Shown here: one piece after another, positions 50,985-64,000 of the stretch
How positions within the stretch are numbered: the first letter of the stretch is position 1
Layout of the letters: each line of letters begins with the position of its first letter
Assembly (NCBI GenBank): GCA_014898415.1
Contig: RCTD01000047.1
Coordinates: 1-64,000 of the forward strand
Direction: 5' to 3'
Origin: Stromatinia cepivora
Lineage: Eukaryota; Ascomycota; Leotiomycetes; Helotiales; Sclerotiniaceae
DNA length: 64,000 nt
Notes under the pieces: generated by a model
What the model was told of the DNA's origin: nothing
Databases searched by the model: none
The model's input: the letters and a program-made list of their open reading frames with translations, nothing else
Translations under genes and position numbers: made by a program

Positions 50985-52017
50985 TTTAATATATTATATA
51001 AATATTTAATTTTTCATATTTAAATACAACAATCATTAAAATACCCAAATTCCTCAAAAAATAAACAAATTTATTAATTTCAATACTTTAAAAAAATATT
51101 TGTAATATTGATTTAAACTTTGAATTCATGATTAACAAATTTAATTTCATTTTCAAAAGTCTTTCTTTCACTATTAAATAAATTCAATAATCTAAATATA
51201 ATATAAAATTCTTTTTCAATTTTTACAAATAAAATCTTCTTTATAAAATCAAAATTCTTTTGAAATTTGATTTATTATAATAATATCTTCAAAAATTATT
51301 ATTTATCAAATTCTTTTATAAGAATTATATATATATAATATGATCGAAAATTCAAATACAAAAATATCAATTTCAAATATTTATATAAACAAAAAAAGAT
51401 TTTTGGAAATATAATTTATTACATCAAAATTCAAAAATTATTCAATAAATAATTATTTAAATTACTTATCTCTTTATCTTTGATAATTAAAGATCTAAAT
51501 GATTTATCCCATCTAATAAAGGAATTATTTAAATTTTTTTAATTTTTTTAAATTTTTTCAATTTTTTAAATATTATGGATTTATATATTAATATTTATCT
51601 TCAATAATATAATATATCTTTATTTTGAACTCTTTTCTTTTATTTAATTAGTTGGTTTTTATAATAATACTAATTATTGTTAATTTTCTTTTTTTTTGAT
51701 TAAAATACTTTTGATATTTTGTTAAACTTGCATAATCAAATAAATCTTTCGATTATTTTTATATTCAGAAATATATATATATAACTTTAGAAATATATAT
51801 ATTTATTTGAAATAAAATCAAAATCATATTCAAATAATTGTATAAAATTCATTATAAATTAAAAATACTTTTTAAAATAATTATCAATTTAATAATCCCT
51901 AATTTGATATATTTTTATATTTTTTGAAAGATCTCAAAGTATAAACCTTAAATTTATATTTATTAGATACAAATCAATATTATTATTATTATTATTATTC
52001 TTATTATTATTATTATC
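50985..52017 (+). repeat. S-R1 module, copy with (ATT)n tail
   Basis: Longest plus-strand copy: S from ~50985, R1 to ~51975, then ~13 ATT units with one CTT (51979-52017). Confidence 0.65.
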
Positions 52018-52079
52018 GATAATCAATAATTGATGAAATCATATATTATATAATATTTTTTATATCTATTTAATAATAT

Positions 52080-52847
52080 TTTATTAAAAATGATTTCAAT
52101 ATATAATATAATATATTGTTTAGAAAAATGATTGTTTAATAATTCGATTTATTATTGATAATGTAAATTTCATTTATAATTTTGATAAATTTATTCATAA
52201 AATAGAATATATTCTTAATCTTATTTTCTTTAATATTTTATTTATTAGTATTTTTACTAAAAAGGATTTATATATTAGATTCGATTATATAATTCAAATT
52301 ATATTAATCTTCGATGAAGACAATTATTTTAAAACAATTCTATTACTGAATTTCAAAAGATTTTTTTAATATATTTTCGAATTTTGTTAAAATTGATATC
52401 ATTTATTGATTTGTATAATCTCAGAATTTTCTTTGATATTGATTAATATAATTAAAGTTTTTGTAAAAAAGTTCATTAATATTTTGAAACCAATTATTCA
52501 TATAATAAATAAATCTAATCGAAATGAAAAATATTTATGAAGATTTTATTGAAATTTGAAAAATAAAAATAAATCTATTTATTATTAAAATCTTTTATAA
52601 TATTATATGAAAAAGGAAATACAAATATTTGGAATATATTATGAATAAAGTTTTTTATAAAATCATTAATTAATATAATTTTGAATTTAATTTTGAATTA
52701 TCTTTATTATTTATTGATAATTTGACAATAGATAATATAATGAATTAAATAAAACTTTGATATATTTTAATGTTGAGTTATTTTAATATAGATAATAATT
52801 TGAATAATGATTTATTAATTGATTAAGAAAATAACATAATTTTAGTT
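52080..52847 (+). repeat. T module, partial copy, truncated by R1
   Basis: Matches 36110-36790 and 60975-61640. The match stops exactly where the (TAG)n of an inverted R1 begins at 52848; the other two copies continue. Confidence 0.65.
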
Positions 52848-53335
52848 TTAGTAGTAGTATTAATTTGTGTTTAATGGATATAAGTTATAATTTATATTTT
52901 GGGGTCTTTTGAAGGGTATTGAAATATATTCAATTAAGGAAATTAAATCAAAAATTATTTTAAAAGGTATTTTTAATTTATAATAAATTTTGATGAATTA
53001 TTTGAATATGAATTTTTTATATTGTTTAAAATGAATATATGTTTTTTTTGGAATATATTGATTTTAGATTTGAGGATGATCGACAGATTGAAATAGAATT
53101 AATTTAAATTAATAAAAAATATGAATTTCAAAGTCATTCATATAAAAAGAAAAGAAATTATACATTTAATATTAATAATAATTAAATAAAAAGAATGTTT
53201 AAAATAAAATTGAATATTTATAAAAATATTTTTTGAATAAATTTAATTCTAAGAAAGTTTTGATTTTGTAATCAAGGTTTTATTTTTGATAATTTAAAAA
53301 TAGTTTTGTATTATATTTAAATCGAATTATGAAAG
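52848..53335 (-). repeat. S-R1 module, inverted copy 2
   Basis: (TAG)n at 52848-52860, then TTAATTTGTGTTTAATGGAT as in 33763 and 56424. A shortened S part follows (53240-53335). Confidence 0.7.
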
Positions 53336-53344
53336 GTATTTTAA

Positions 53345-54216
53345 AAAATATATTTTAGAATATTATATAGATACACAATATTAAAATAATAAATAAATTT
53401 ATTTAACTTCTATATTTTAAAAAAAATTTACGATTTCATTTTTAACTCTGAATTCATTATTAATAAATTTAATTTAATTCCCAAAAGTCCTCATGCTAAT
53501 ATTCAACAAATACAATATTAAATCATTATAAATGAAATGCCAACTACAAAATCAAAATTCCTTTAAAATTGAATGTATTATAATAATATCTTTATAAATT
53601 ATTAACTATGAAATTGTTTTAAAGAATTATATTGAATATTATTAAAAATTCGAATATAAAAATATTAATTTCAAATATTTATATAAACTAAATAAACTTT
53701 CTTTATATATTATTTAAATAATTATTTCTTTCTTTTCTTTTAATAATTAAAAATCGAAATTATTAATTTCATTCAATAAAGAATTTTCCAAATTTTATAA
53801 ACTTTTAAATATTATTAATTTCTATATCGATAAATACTTTTTATAAAATTATATATCTTTATTAAAAAATACATATTTCTATTTCAAATTCTTTTTTTTT
53901 AATTATTGACAATTTTTCTTTTTTTCTTTTTTGATTTAATGTTTTTTATACTATATTCATCTTTAATATTTAAATAAATCTTTCGATTATGCTTTTTTTA
54001 TATTTAAAAATATATATATATAGTTTAAATGAAAAAAAAACATATTTAAATAACTTTTCAAGACTTATCTTCAGTTATAAATACTTTTTGAAATAATTCT
54101 TAATTTAAATATCCTTAACTTAATATATCTTTATATTTTTCAAAAGTTTTTAAAATAAAAGTTCTAAACATAAATCTATTAGATATAAATCCATACTATT
54201 ATCATTACTATTACTG
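53345..54216 (+). repeat. S-R1 module, copy with short tail
   Basis: S body from ~53345, R1 at ~54060-54190, tail ACTATTATCATTACTATTAC to 54216. It lies head-to-head with the inverted copy just before it. Confidence 0.65.
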
Positions 54217-56423
54217 TATATTTCGATTTAATTATTTAATAATCAGTTTTATTGATATTAGTATTATTATTTATTTATTGTTTTTATATTCAAAATCAGT
54301 TCTTTTTATAACAAAATATAATATTTCCCATAATAATAAATCTTGAATATTATTCAAAAGGAAAATATTATTAATATTATTAATTTTTTCGCAATTGATT
54401 TTTATATCTTTAATAAATCTATATAAAATAATATAGTTTTTTTAAAAAAAATTATTATTTTGTATTCATATATTATAAACTCTAATTCTTTTATAATTTT
54501 CAAATTTATTATATTAATTATCAATCTTGAATTAATGATATTTTTGATTTTGATATTTTTATTTATAAAAATCATAATAATAATCAATATATTATAAATC
54601 TTCTTTAATTAATAATTAAAAACAACGTTCCAATAATTATAAACAATCAGAATTATTATGATCTTTCCATTAAGAATTTCCGATTTGCTTCAATTTTTTG
54701 TGGGTTTTTTGGTATTTACAATTATAATTACATTCTTTTAAATATTTATTCAAAAAAATCTAATTTATATATAAAAATAATATTAATTATCATTGAAATT
54801 TCGATTTTATGAAATTATTTTAATATATATATTAAAGTTTCTATAATATAAACAATAATAAAAAATCGTTTTTTTATTTTTAAATATCTATTTCTAAAAT
54901 TGAATAATTTATTTTATTATTATATATCATCTTTATCAAATTTAGAAAAACTTTTTCTTTAATCTTTCCTTTTCAATATAATTCATTGTTTTGAATAAGA
55001 TTTTTCAAAAAAAAATCAAAATTTTTTCAAATTTAGTACTTTCATTTCATTTTATTGATTTTGATTTCTTAAATAATATTGATATCTTATGATTTTATAA
55101 TTTTTTCAAATTGAAAAATTATATTAATATTAAAAGTTTCCCTTCTTTAATAAAAAAAATATTCATAAATATTTTTTTTAATTTCAATATAAGAAACTTG
55201 AATAAAAAATAAATGATTTTTAATATTGAATTTTGTTATTTGTTTTTTATAAAAATCAAAACTATAAATTCTTATATATATATTGATCAAAAAGTTTTTT
55301 GAAAAATCTTTTTATATAAAAATTAAAAAAAGATTAAAATGGTTTTTAAAACTGAAGATAAAGATTGTATATTGATTAAATTAATATATAACCTTTTCTA
55401 AAATTTTTTTATCAAAAAAATATATAAATCTCAAATCCTTCAATTAAATTTTTTTCAAAATATATCTTAAGATTTTGATTATCGATAACTAAAAAGAATA
55501 TTCTAATATATAATATTTAATCTTTTTTATTATTTTAATACACATTGAAACATTTAAAGAAATTCAAAAATATTTAAAATATTTAAAATCCTTCCATATA
55601 ATTGATTATATTCAATCAAGATCGGTTTGAAAATTAGAATTATTATATTTCTAAAATTAAAAGATTCATTTATAAATAAAAAATTCATAATATCAAAAAT
55701 TTTTATACATTTTTAATATTATTAATTTTAATCCTAAATAAAATCTTTATTGATATATTCCTCTCAAAATAAAAAATGAAATAATAATTTTAAGAAAATC
55801 ATTCATTTTTAATATAATAAATAAATAAATATAAATAAAGGAATTTCGAAACCCAAAACTTTCTTATTTAATATTTAACAATCGCATTTTTAAAAAAATT
55901 ATTCTTTCAAAATCAATTTCATTTTTATCAATAGATTACTAATTCTATTTTCTTTTGGATTTTAATTTCTTTATCAAAAGATTTATATAATATAAATTAT
56001 ATAATTCGAATCTGTATAACAAGTATTATTATTATGAAAACCAGTATAATTGTTCAATTTATACAAAAATCTCAAATTGATAGTAATTTTATATTATTAA
56101 TTCCAAATAATTACAAAGCTACTTTTTTTTTATTTTTTTTTTCATCTTTTTTTTTAACCCATTATTTTTATATATATAAGATGAAATAGTAAAGAGTTTA
56201 TTCTAAATCGTTCTTTTGAATCTTAAAATAATATATTTATAGACAAACTTTCAATAAATAAAAAAAAATATAAGAATAATCTTTTTTTTGGTTTTGTATT
56301 AAACAATAATATATTCAACAAAAATGTTTTTTTATAAGATTTATTTTTTGAAATTGTATAATCAAAATCGATTATAATATAAAAAAACAAAGTAATATTA
56401 TATTAATTCTGATATAATAATAA
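54217..56423. other. AT-rich stretch, mostly unclassified
   Basis: A fragment near 54385-54445 (ATTGATTTTTATATC, AATAATATAGTTTT) looks like another S piece. The remainder shows no motif or repeat that I could place. Confidence 0.35.
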
Positions 56424-56790
56424 TAGTAGTAGTATTAATTTGTATTTAATAGATATAAATTATATTTTATATTTTAGGACTTTTTGAGGAGTATTAAGAT
56501 ATATTAAATTAGGGAATTTAAATTAAAGATTATTTTAAAAAAACATTTTTAATTTATAATGAATTTTGATGAATTATTTGAATATAATTCTTTTATATTG
56601 TTTAAAATAAATATATATTTTTTGAAGTTATATTTTTCTAAATATAAAAATGACCGGAAGATTTAAATAAAATTAATTTAAATTAACAGAAAAAATATTT
56701 TTCCAATAAATTTATATAAAAAAAGAAAAGAAATTATAAGTTTAATTTTATTAATTATATATAATAAAACGAATCTATTCTTTTTGAGAT
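56424..56790 (-). repeat. S-R1 module, inverted copy 3
   Basis: (TAG)n at 56424-56436, then TTAATTTGTATTTAATAGAT; matches 33763-34100 and 52848-53200. Confidence 0.7.
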
Positions 56791-56794
56791 ATAA

Positions 56795-59700
56795 AAAGAA
56801 TTTTCAATTTTTCAAAAACAAAATGTATTTTATTTTGATCTTTTTAATTTATAATATTTTTTATTTTAATAAATAAAGAGCAAATATTATTATTAAAAGA
56901 TTTCGAGATTTTGTAAAGATAAAGATTATCAATATAGTTAAATTTTAATTTCATATTATAAAAAAAAGTTTCATAAAATATAGTATATATAAAATAAATA
57001 AAAATAGAGATTTTTAAAGTATTTATGGATCATTTAATGGTTTAACATAATAAAGTTTTCAAATGTATTTCAATTTTAATAAATTTATTAGTAAAAAAAG
57101 TATTTATTGATTTGAATGAAAGAAAATATTATTTTTATTTGATTATTAGATTTAATAAATATTTTTTAATAAAATATTAAAATTTCTTTGAATATTTATA
57201 ATAATTATAATAATTTTGAATTCCTAAAAGATAATTATCTTGATATTATATATGGAATTAGTTATTGGATCTGGGATTATATTTCACGAAAAAAAAAATT
57301 ATATTGGAAATTTAGAATATTATTTATAAATATTATAATTTTAATCAGTTTTCAGATTTGAAGAAAGAAATTAAGGATTGGATAGTAATTATAAAAATTC
57401 TATATTGAATATTTAATCGATTTCCAATATATTTTGAATAATCAAATAATAATTCTATCTATTTTCAATAATATATTAAAAATATCAACAATACTCCTTT
57501 TTATTTCTTTTATAAAAATTATATTAAATCATTTAAACATTATTTTATTTCAATAATTAATTAATAAATCATTATCAATATTAAAACAATTCAATATCAA
57601 AATATATAAAAGTTCTTTTTTTTCTATTTTATTATTTACTATTATATTATTAACAAATAAAAAAAATTATTGAAAATCCAATCCTAATTTATAATAATTA
57701 ATAATAATCTTATGAAGATCTTTATTATTTTTGATTTTATTAAAAATATTATTTCAATATTTACATTTAATTTCATATATAATATTATAAAAAATTCTAA
57801 TAACAGAAAAATTAATTTTGATTTATAGAATTTTAATATAATCTTTATAAATCTTTTTATAATTATTATTTTATTATAAAATTAAATATCCTTTATTATA
57901 ATCAAATTTGTTTATTATATAAATAATAAATTCCAAAATAACAATAAAATTCTATATAAATACTTTTATTATATCAATATCAAAAAAGATTCTATTATAA
58001 TATTATTCTAAAAAAGTTTAACTGTTATTAAGAACTATCATAATTTATATCATATAATCCGAACCAATATATAAAACCTTTTTAACAAATATATGAATAA
58101 AAGAAAGATTGAAAAAAATAAAATCAAAGATATAATCTATCTTATATATAGATCCATTAAACTTCTTAATAAAATCTATATTTATTAAACTTATTAATCG
58201 AATCTATATTATTTATAAACAATTATATTATAAAATTATTCCTTTAATAAACTATAAGAATTTCAAATTCGAATATATTATCTTATATATTAAATTTTTT
58301 TTAACAAAATATTATTATATAATTTATAACCTTATTAATTATGAATTATTTATATATATTCAAAATAACAATATTATTAATATTAATTCCAAAAATATCT
58401 TTATTATAAATAAATTATTACTATTAAATAGAAATTATAATTCAAAAACAAAAGGATTTTTCATTTTCAAAAATATAGAGGTCCTGAAAATAAATTGATG
58501 TATAACAATCAAATCCTAAATAATTTTAAATTTTATTATTAATTTTTATCTAAGATTTTTATATATAAATAATATTAATCAAATTTATATAAAATATTCC
58601 AAAGGACATATTATAAATAGAAATACCTTTATTGATATTCATTGAATCAATTTAAATTTTTATTAAAAAAAATTTTTATTATAATTATAATTATAAAAGA
58701 AATTATTAATATATTTTCATTAAAAAAAGAGTTTTATAATAATAGATTATGAATTTGTTTTTGTTAATATTCTTTAGAAGGATTTTATTAAATATAATTT
58801 AATTCTTTTTTTTGTAAAAAATATAAAAAAAGATCTTATTGAATTTAATAATAAAAATAATTATTGATTCAATAATAGCAATAATTATAATTGATTTAAT
58901 TTCTTTATATCATATTATTATTTCGTTTTTATATTTATATTTAGGTAAAATAAAAACAAGAATATTCTATATTGAAATTAAAACCAAAATAATAATTTTA
59001 ATAATCTTATCTAAATAAATTATCTTAAAAGAAATATCCCTATATTTATAAATAATATTAAAATTTTTACAAATCGATTTAATATATTGACTATTTTTTC
59101 TTTCAAAAATAACAAAATAATTTATATAATTTACAAAAAAAGATCTATAACAATTAACATAATTAATTTTAAATAAATCTTTACATATATCTATTTGAAT
59201 GTTATAACAGATATATCAAACAAATCTAATACATTTAAAGAAATTACAAAAACTTTAACAATCAAAATTATAATAAATAATAATTATCTTTTTATTAATA
59301 ATCTTTATTTTATCCCCAAAAACAAAAAACTAAAACTAAATCAATTTAAAAAACAACATAATTTACATCATTCTTTTGATCATTAAACTAATTCTATATT
59401 TCGAAAATCTATCAAAATATTTATAATAATATAATTAAATCATATTTCAGATTTATCAAAAAAAAAATCCAAATATATATATAATACCATCTTTATATTC
59501 TTTTAAATAAAAAACAGATTATATATAACAATATCAATAAAATTAATAATCAAATTCATAATAATTAAAATAATATTAAAATTCAAAAAAAATAATATCT
59601 TCAATAAATTCTACAAATTATTATTATAAAAGACAACACAATTTATATTTTATAAACAATTTACAATCAATAATATTAAAATCAAAAATATTATTATTAT

Positions 59701-60412
59701 TTATAAAAACTTCAAAAAAGATTTTATTGAATATATTACTATTAATTTTATATAAATTAAATGATTTTAATATACAAAATATATTTAAATCAAATACAAT
59801 CTTGAATATAACAATAAAAAATATATTTAAATCAAATACAATCTTGAATATAACAATAAAAAATATAATTTTTCTTATATTAATAATAATAATTATAAAA
59901 ATAAAATTACAAAATAAAATTAAAATAAATACAAAATTTTCTATGTCAAAAAAAAAAAAAAAACAACAACAAATACTTCTAAAATAAATCGAATATATAT
60001 TTATATTAATTTAAATCATTAAAATATAATACAACAAAAATATTAACAATCTATATTAAAATTAATATAATATTGTATTATTTCTTAATATTATAATGGA
60101 TCTTCATCATACAATCCTTAAAAAATAAATACTACAAAAAAGATATTCTTATCAAACATATCATTATCTAATATAATACCAAAAAAAAATTACTTTAATT
60201 CCTTCTATATTTCTTTATAATATATATAATATTTATAAACCCGAAAAAAGAATCTGAAATAAACTCTTTATTATTTAATATTATATCCATAAAAATAATA
60301 AAGTAAAATAATACAGGAGATATAAATTGCTATTATAATTATTCGAATTAAGAATATAAAAATATTATCAATATGAAAATATTATATAGGCTGATTATAT
60401 TTAATAAAATCT
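56795..60412 (+). repeat. V plus U modules, uninterrupted copy
   Basis: Co-linear with 39425-40117 joined to 47162-49700, without the 7-kb Gypsy insertion and without the satellite. The empty Gypsy site is at ~57472-57483 (AATAATATATTAAA). U part is 59508-60412. Confidence 0.7.
59779..59862. repeat. Exact 42-bp tandem duplication
   Basis: ATATATTTAAATCAAATACA and the following 22 bases occur twice in immediate succession (59779-59820 and 59821-59862) with no difference. The other U copies (e.g. ~62340) have one unit, so this duplication postdates RIP of this copy. Confidence 0.9.
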
Positions 60413-60459
60413 TTATAAAGAATATTAATAGACATCAATTTATAATCAACTATTATGAA

Positions 60460-62070
60460 ATCTTTTTGTAATAATAAAATATTATGAAAGATTTTATAAT
60501 TATAATTACAATAACAAAATTTATTAATAAAATATTCAAATTGATTAAATCAGTAGTAATAAAAATATCTTTCTTTATATTCTATTCTTCGAAATATTTT
60601 AAATAAATTCAATCGATAATATTTGTATTCAAAAATTACAAATAAGGATTAATAATAAAATCTAAAATCATTTGGGATTTGATTATTATATATTAATTGA
60701 TTTTAAGATATTTTTATTTTTGAAAATAATGAATTCTTTTGTTTTCGATTTATAATTTATATTTATAAAAAAATAAATTTTTATATTTAATAATAATGAT
60801 TTATTTATAATAAAATATCTATTAAATTAATATGAATAATATTATTATTTGAAATATATATAAACAATTAGTAGCTAATGAATGAAATTATAAATTTTAT
60901 ATTTATAAAATATTATATCAAAAAAACTTCAATATAATATATAATATATATTCGAATTCAAATTTATCTTCAATTTAATTTTCTCCAATATTTCTTTCAT
61001 TTATACATTCATTAAAAAGAAACCACATATTAATTTGAATTATATAATATAAATTATAATCATTTTTGATAAAAAATAAATCCCTCTAGAATAATATTAT
61101 TATTAAATCCTAGAAAACTTTTTGAAACAACTTTCGAATTTCGTTAATATTGAAATCATAAATTTATATAATCCCAAAAATCTTTTTGATATTAATATAA
61201 TAAAAATATTTATATAAGATTTTATTATTATTCTGAAATCTATTATTTATATAATAAATAGATCTAATTATAATAAAGGATATTTGATTTTATAATAAAA
61301 TAATAATTATAGAAAAATCTATAAAGATTATATAAAAATCTAACAAATCAAAATTAATCTTTTTATTATTAAAGTTTTTTATAATATTATATATAAAATT
61401 CAATATAAATATTGAAAATATATATTTAATGAGATTAAAAATTATGAAAATCTTTAAAAAATTATCAATTAATATAAATTAAAATTTAATCTCAAATTGT
61501 TTTTATTATTTATTAATAATATAATAATATAATAATAAATAATAAAATAGAAAAAACAAAACTTTTATACATTTCAATATTAAATTATTTTATTATTAGT
61601 AATAATTTAAATAATAATTCATTAATCAATAAATAAAATAAAATAATCTTTAAATAATCCAATATAATTTCTTTTAAATTTTTTTTTATTAACGTCTTTA
61701 ATATATTATCAAAAATGAATAAGATCATTATTCGATTATTCAAAATATATTAAAAATTTATCAAATATTTAATATATATTAATCTTTATAATTATTATCT
61801 CATCCTGAATTTCTTTTTTTAAATCTAAAAATTAATCAAATTTATAATATTTTTGAAAATAAACCCAAAAAAGATTTTTTTTAATCTATTTATAAAAATT
61901 TATCATATTTATTTTTTATATTCTTAAAAATCTAGAATATGTTATTATTTGATAAATTAAATAAATAATAATAAATAATATTCTGAATTTTTAATATAAA
62001 AGAATTCTTTTTTAAAAAATAATTTTATATATAATATCAAAACAATTATTCCTTAAACAAATTATATATA
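60460..62070 (+). repeat. T module, copy 3
   Basis: Full-length match to 35540-37205. It is flanked on both sides by U copies in the same orientation, an LTR-internal-LTR-like layout. Confidence 0.7.
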
Positions 62071-62074
62071 ATAA

Positions 62075-62945
62075 AATTAATAAAATTAATGATTTAATTA
62101 GTAATAATTGAAATAATATTGAAGATCAAAGAAATAATAATATTTTCAATGAATTATATAAATTATTATTATAAAAGGAAGGATTCAAAATGATTTATAA
62201 AGATTTATAATTAATATTTGGTAAATAATTTATAATTAATGATATTATAATGAAAATAATATTGTTATTTGTAAAAATTTTAGAGAAGATTTTATTAAAT
62301 ATATTATTATTAATTTTGTATAAATTAAATAATTTTGAAGTATAAAACATATTTGAATTAAATATAATTTTGATTATATTAATAAAAGATATAGTTTTTT
62401 TTGTATTGATAACAATAATTATAAAGATAAGATTATAAAATCGAATTGAAAAAAAAAATTATTATTTTAATATAAAATGAGATAATAAAAAAGAATAAAT
62501 ACTTTTAGAATAGATTAAATATATATTTATATTTATTTGAATTATTGAAATAGAATATAATGAAAATATTGATAATCTGTATTAAAATTAATATAATATT
62601 ATATTGTTTTTTGATATTATGATCAATCTTTATTATATAATCTTGAAAAATAGATATTATAAAAAGGATATTTTTATTGGATATATTATTATTTAATATA
62701 ATATAAAAAGTTGAAAAATTATTTTGATTCTTTTTATATTTCTCTATAATATATATAATATTTATTAATAATTATGATTTTTGAAATCTTATAAATATAT
62801 TATTTATAAATCTAAAAAGCAATTCAGAATAAATTCTTTATTATTTAATATTATATTTATAAGGATAATGAATTAGAATAATATAAAAGTATAAAGGTAT
62901 CATCAATTTGAAAATGTTGTGTAGACTGATTAAATAATTTGTAAT
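62075..62945 (+). repeat. U module, copy 3
   Basis: Matches 59508-60412 to the shared end TGTAGACTGATTA / TATAGGCTGATTA. This copy keeps G where the other keeps C, opposite RIP strand bias. Confidence 0.7.
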
Positions 62946-63500
62946 ATTCTTACCTCAAACTTAAGATCAAAACACTAAAGATACCCCAGATCTGAATATC
63001 AAAGAGGAAAAAAAAAAATCGAAATATTTTAAGATTCTTTATCTTTCTTATCACATCCCCTAATTCATTAAATCAATCAAAATCATTCTTAATCTCTTCA
63101 ATCTTCAACTTCAATTTTCCAATTCTTCAATTCAATCTCAAATCCTTTAATCAATTATTATTTCACAATTATCAATTATAAAATAATAAAAACCATATCA
63201 TTAAAAAATCTTTCATTAATTAAACATTTCCTCTTCCTTCAAATTTATTTTATATATTATATATAATAATACCTTTATTGAATCATTTCTTCTTTCAACT
63301 TTATTTCAACTTCATATTCCCGTACAAATTATCCATACTTCTTTCGATCAATAATGATCAAATTATGAAAATTGTTTCAAAATATATATATTAGAATACA
63401 TATAAGAAGCTTCAATTATATTATATATATTCCTTAAAATTATAAAGTATTTCGGATATTATAAGTTATTGTTTTTATAAAATGAATATATAAAATTAAC
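62946..63500 (+). repeat. Repeat family Z, copy 2 (partial)
   Basis: C-rich for this domain (CTCTTCAATCTTCAACTTCA). It matches the reverse complement of ~23530-23945. The left junction with module U at ~62946 is abrupt. Confidence 0.65.
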
Positions 63501-63750
63501 TTTTTGAATTTGTTATAAATAAATAGATTCATCGAAAAATCAAAAGTTACACTGAAAATAATATTATTTTAGATCTTCTTTAGATATATTAAAATATAAT
63601 TTAAAATAATCTAAAAGTTTATAATAAATATAAAAATAATCAAACCAAAAAAGAATATTAAATATATAATGTTAGATAATATCTTTTCTTGAATATTCGA
63701 TTTCTTTCAGATAATTCAATATATAATATTGAAAATCATTCTCTAATATA

Positions 63751-64000
63751 AAAGTACGAACTTTGACTCCAATTCTTTCGGGGCTAAAAATAACAATGGA
63801 TTCGCTACACTCTCCATAATTATTTTCCACGCCCCTGAGGACCTACAATCAACTCGTATTACATAAATATTTATAATTTGAAACTCTTTTATTTATTTAT
63901 ATTTCAATTAATTATAAATTTTGAAGCTATTCGAAGTTTCTAATAATTCTCACTTTTTTAAAGGTAATCTATCTATATATCGAATTCTGGACTAAAATAT
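63751..64000 (+). repeat. Repeat family Z, start of copy 3
   Basis: ACTTTGACTCC, GGGGCTAAAAATAACAATGG and ATTCGCTACACTC match the reverse complement of 24100-24172. CACGCCCCTGAGGACC retains normal composition. It runs out of the window. Confidence 0.65.

Larger units (their letters stand above)
5200..64000. other. RIP-degenerated, gene-free AT-rich domain
   Basis: By eye about four fifths or more of the bases are A or T to the end of the window. No frame over ~112 codons exists. Conserved transposon proteins can be read only by passing through TAA, TAG and TGA where Gln or Trp codons are expected. Repeat copies differ mostly by transitions. This is the pattern left by repeat-induced point mutation, known from Pezizomycotina. 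Sequence not listed separately below holds nothing I can interpret. Confidence 0.9.

Noticed and set aside
5200..64000. Short open frames of 60-112 codons throughout the AT-rich domain as genes
   Set aside because: They start from weak or non-ATG codons, have Ile/Asn/Lys/Tyr-dominated composition, and overlap mutated transposon domains or non-coding repeats. Frames that belong to element proteins are described as pseudogenes.
5200..64000. Mitochondrial DNA or a NUMT, suggested by the A/T content
   Set aside because: No mitochondrial gene, rRNA or tRNA is seen, and nuclear LTR and Tc1 elements with target duplications and RIP signatures fill the region.

Overview
The window looks like nuclear DNA of a filamentous ascomycete (Pezizomycotina). 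The first ~5.2 kb is ordinary gene-bearing sequence with short GT-AG introns and conserved eukaryotic proteins. The remaining ~59 kb is extremely A/T-rich and carries retrotransposons and DNA transposons whose copies differ mainly by C-to-T and G-to-A changes, the fingerprint of repeat-induced point mutation (RIP). I cannot fix the genus. A leotiomycete is a guess, not a result.

Gene island (1-5200). In order: the 3' end of the class III phosphatidylinositol 3-kinase gene (VPS34 family, + strand, truncated by the window edge); a small intron-containing gene for a Cys-rich N-terminal/charged C-terminal protein (+); a PRP38-family splicing factor gene (-); and, divergent from it, a two-exon gene for a ~200-residue protein with one N-terminal membrane segment (+). 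These are housekeeping-type neighbours with no sign of a pathway cluster.

AT-rich domain (5200-64000). I found no intact gene. I could delimit these elements by terminal repeats and target-site duplications: (1) a chromodomain-type Ty3/Gypsy element at 6200-13359, minus strand, TSD AATTA; (2) a nearly unmutated 149-bp solo LTR at 15608-15756, TSD AATTA, with a mutated relative at 5378-5522; (3) a ~5-kb LTR element at 16901-21861, TSD TATAT, in which I recognise no reverse transcriptase; (4) a Ty1/Copia element at 24310-33651, plus strand, TSD ATATT, interrupted by two Tc1/mariner elements, one in the gag part (26647-28025) and one in the 3' LTR (32257-33633), each with TA duplications; (5) a second Ty3/Gypsy element at 40118-47161, minus strand, TSD TTAAA, the best preserved pol in the window.

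From ~33.7 to 63 kb the background is a mosaic of older, unclassified repeat modules, here called S-R1, T, V, U and Z. They occur several times in both orientations. Element (5) is inserted into one V copy, and the other V copy at ~57.48 kb keeps the uninterrupted site. The whole domain is best read as a RIP-silenced transposon graveyard: nested insertions give a relative chronology, and its length and gene emptiness would also fit a pericentromeric or centromeric block (inference).
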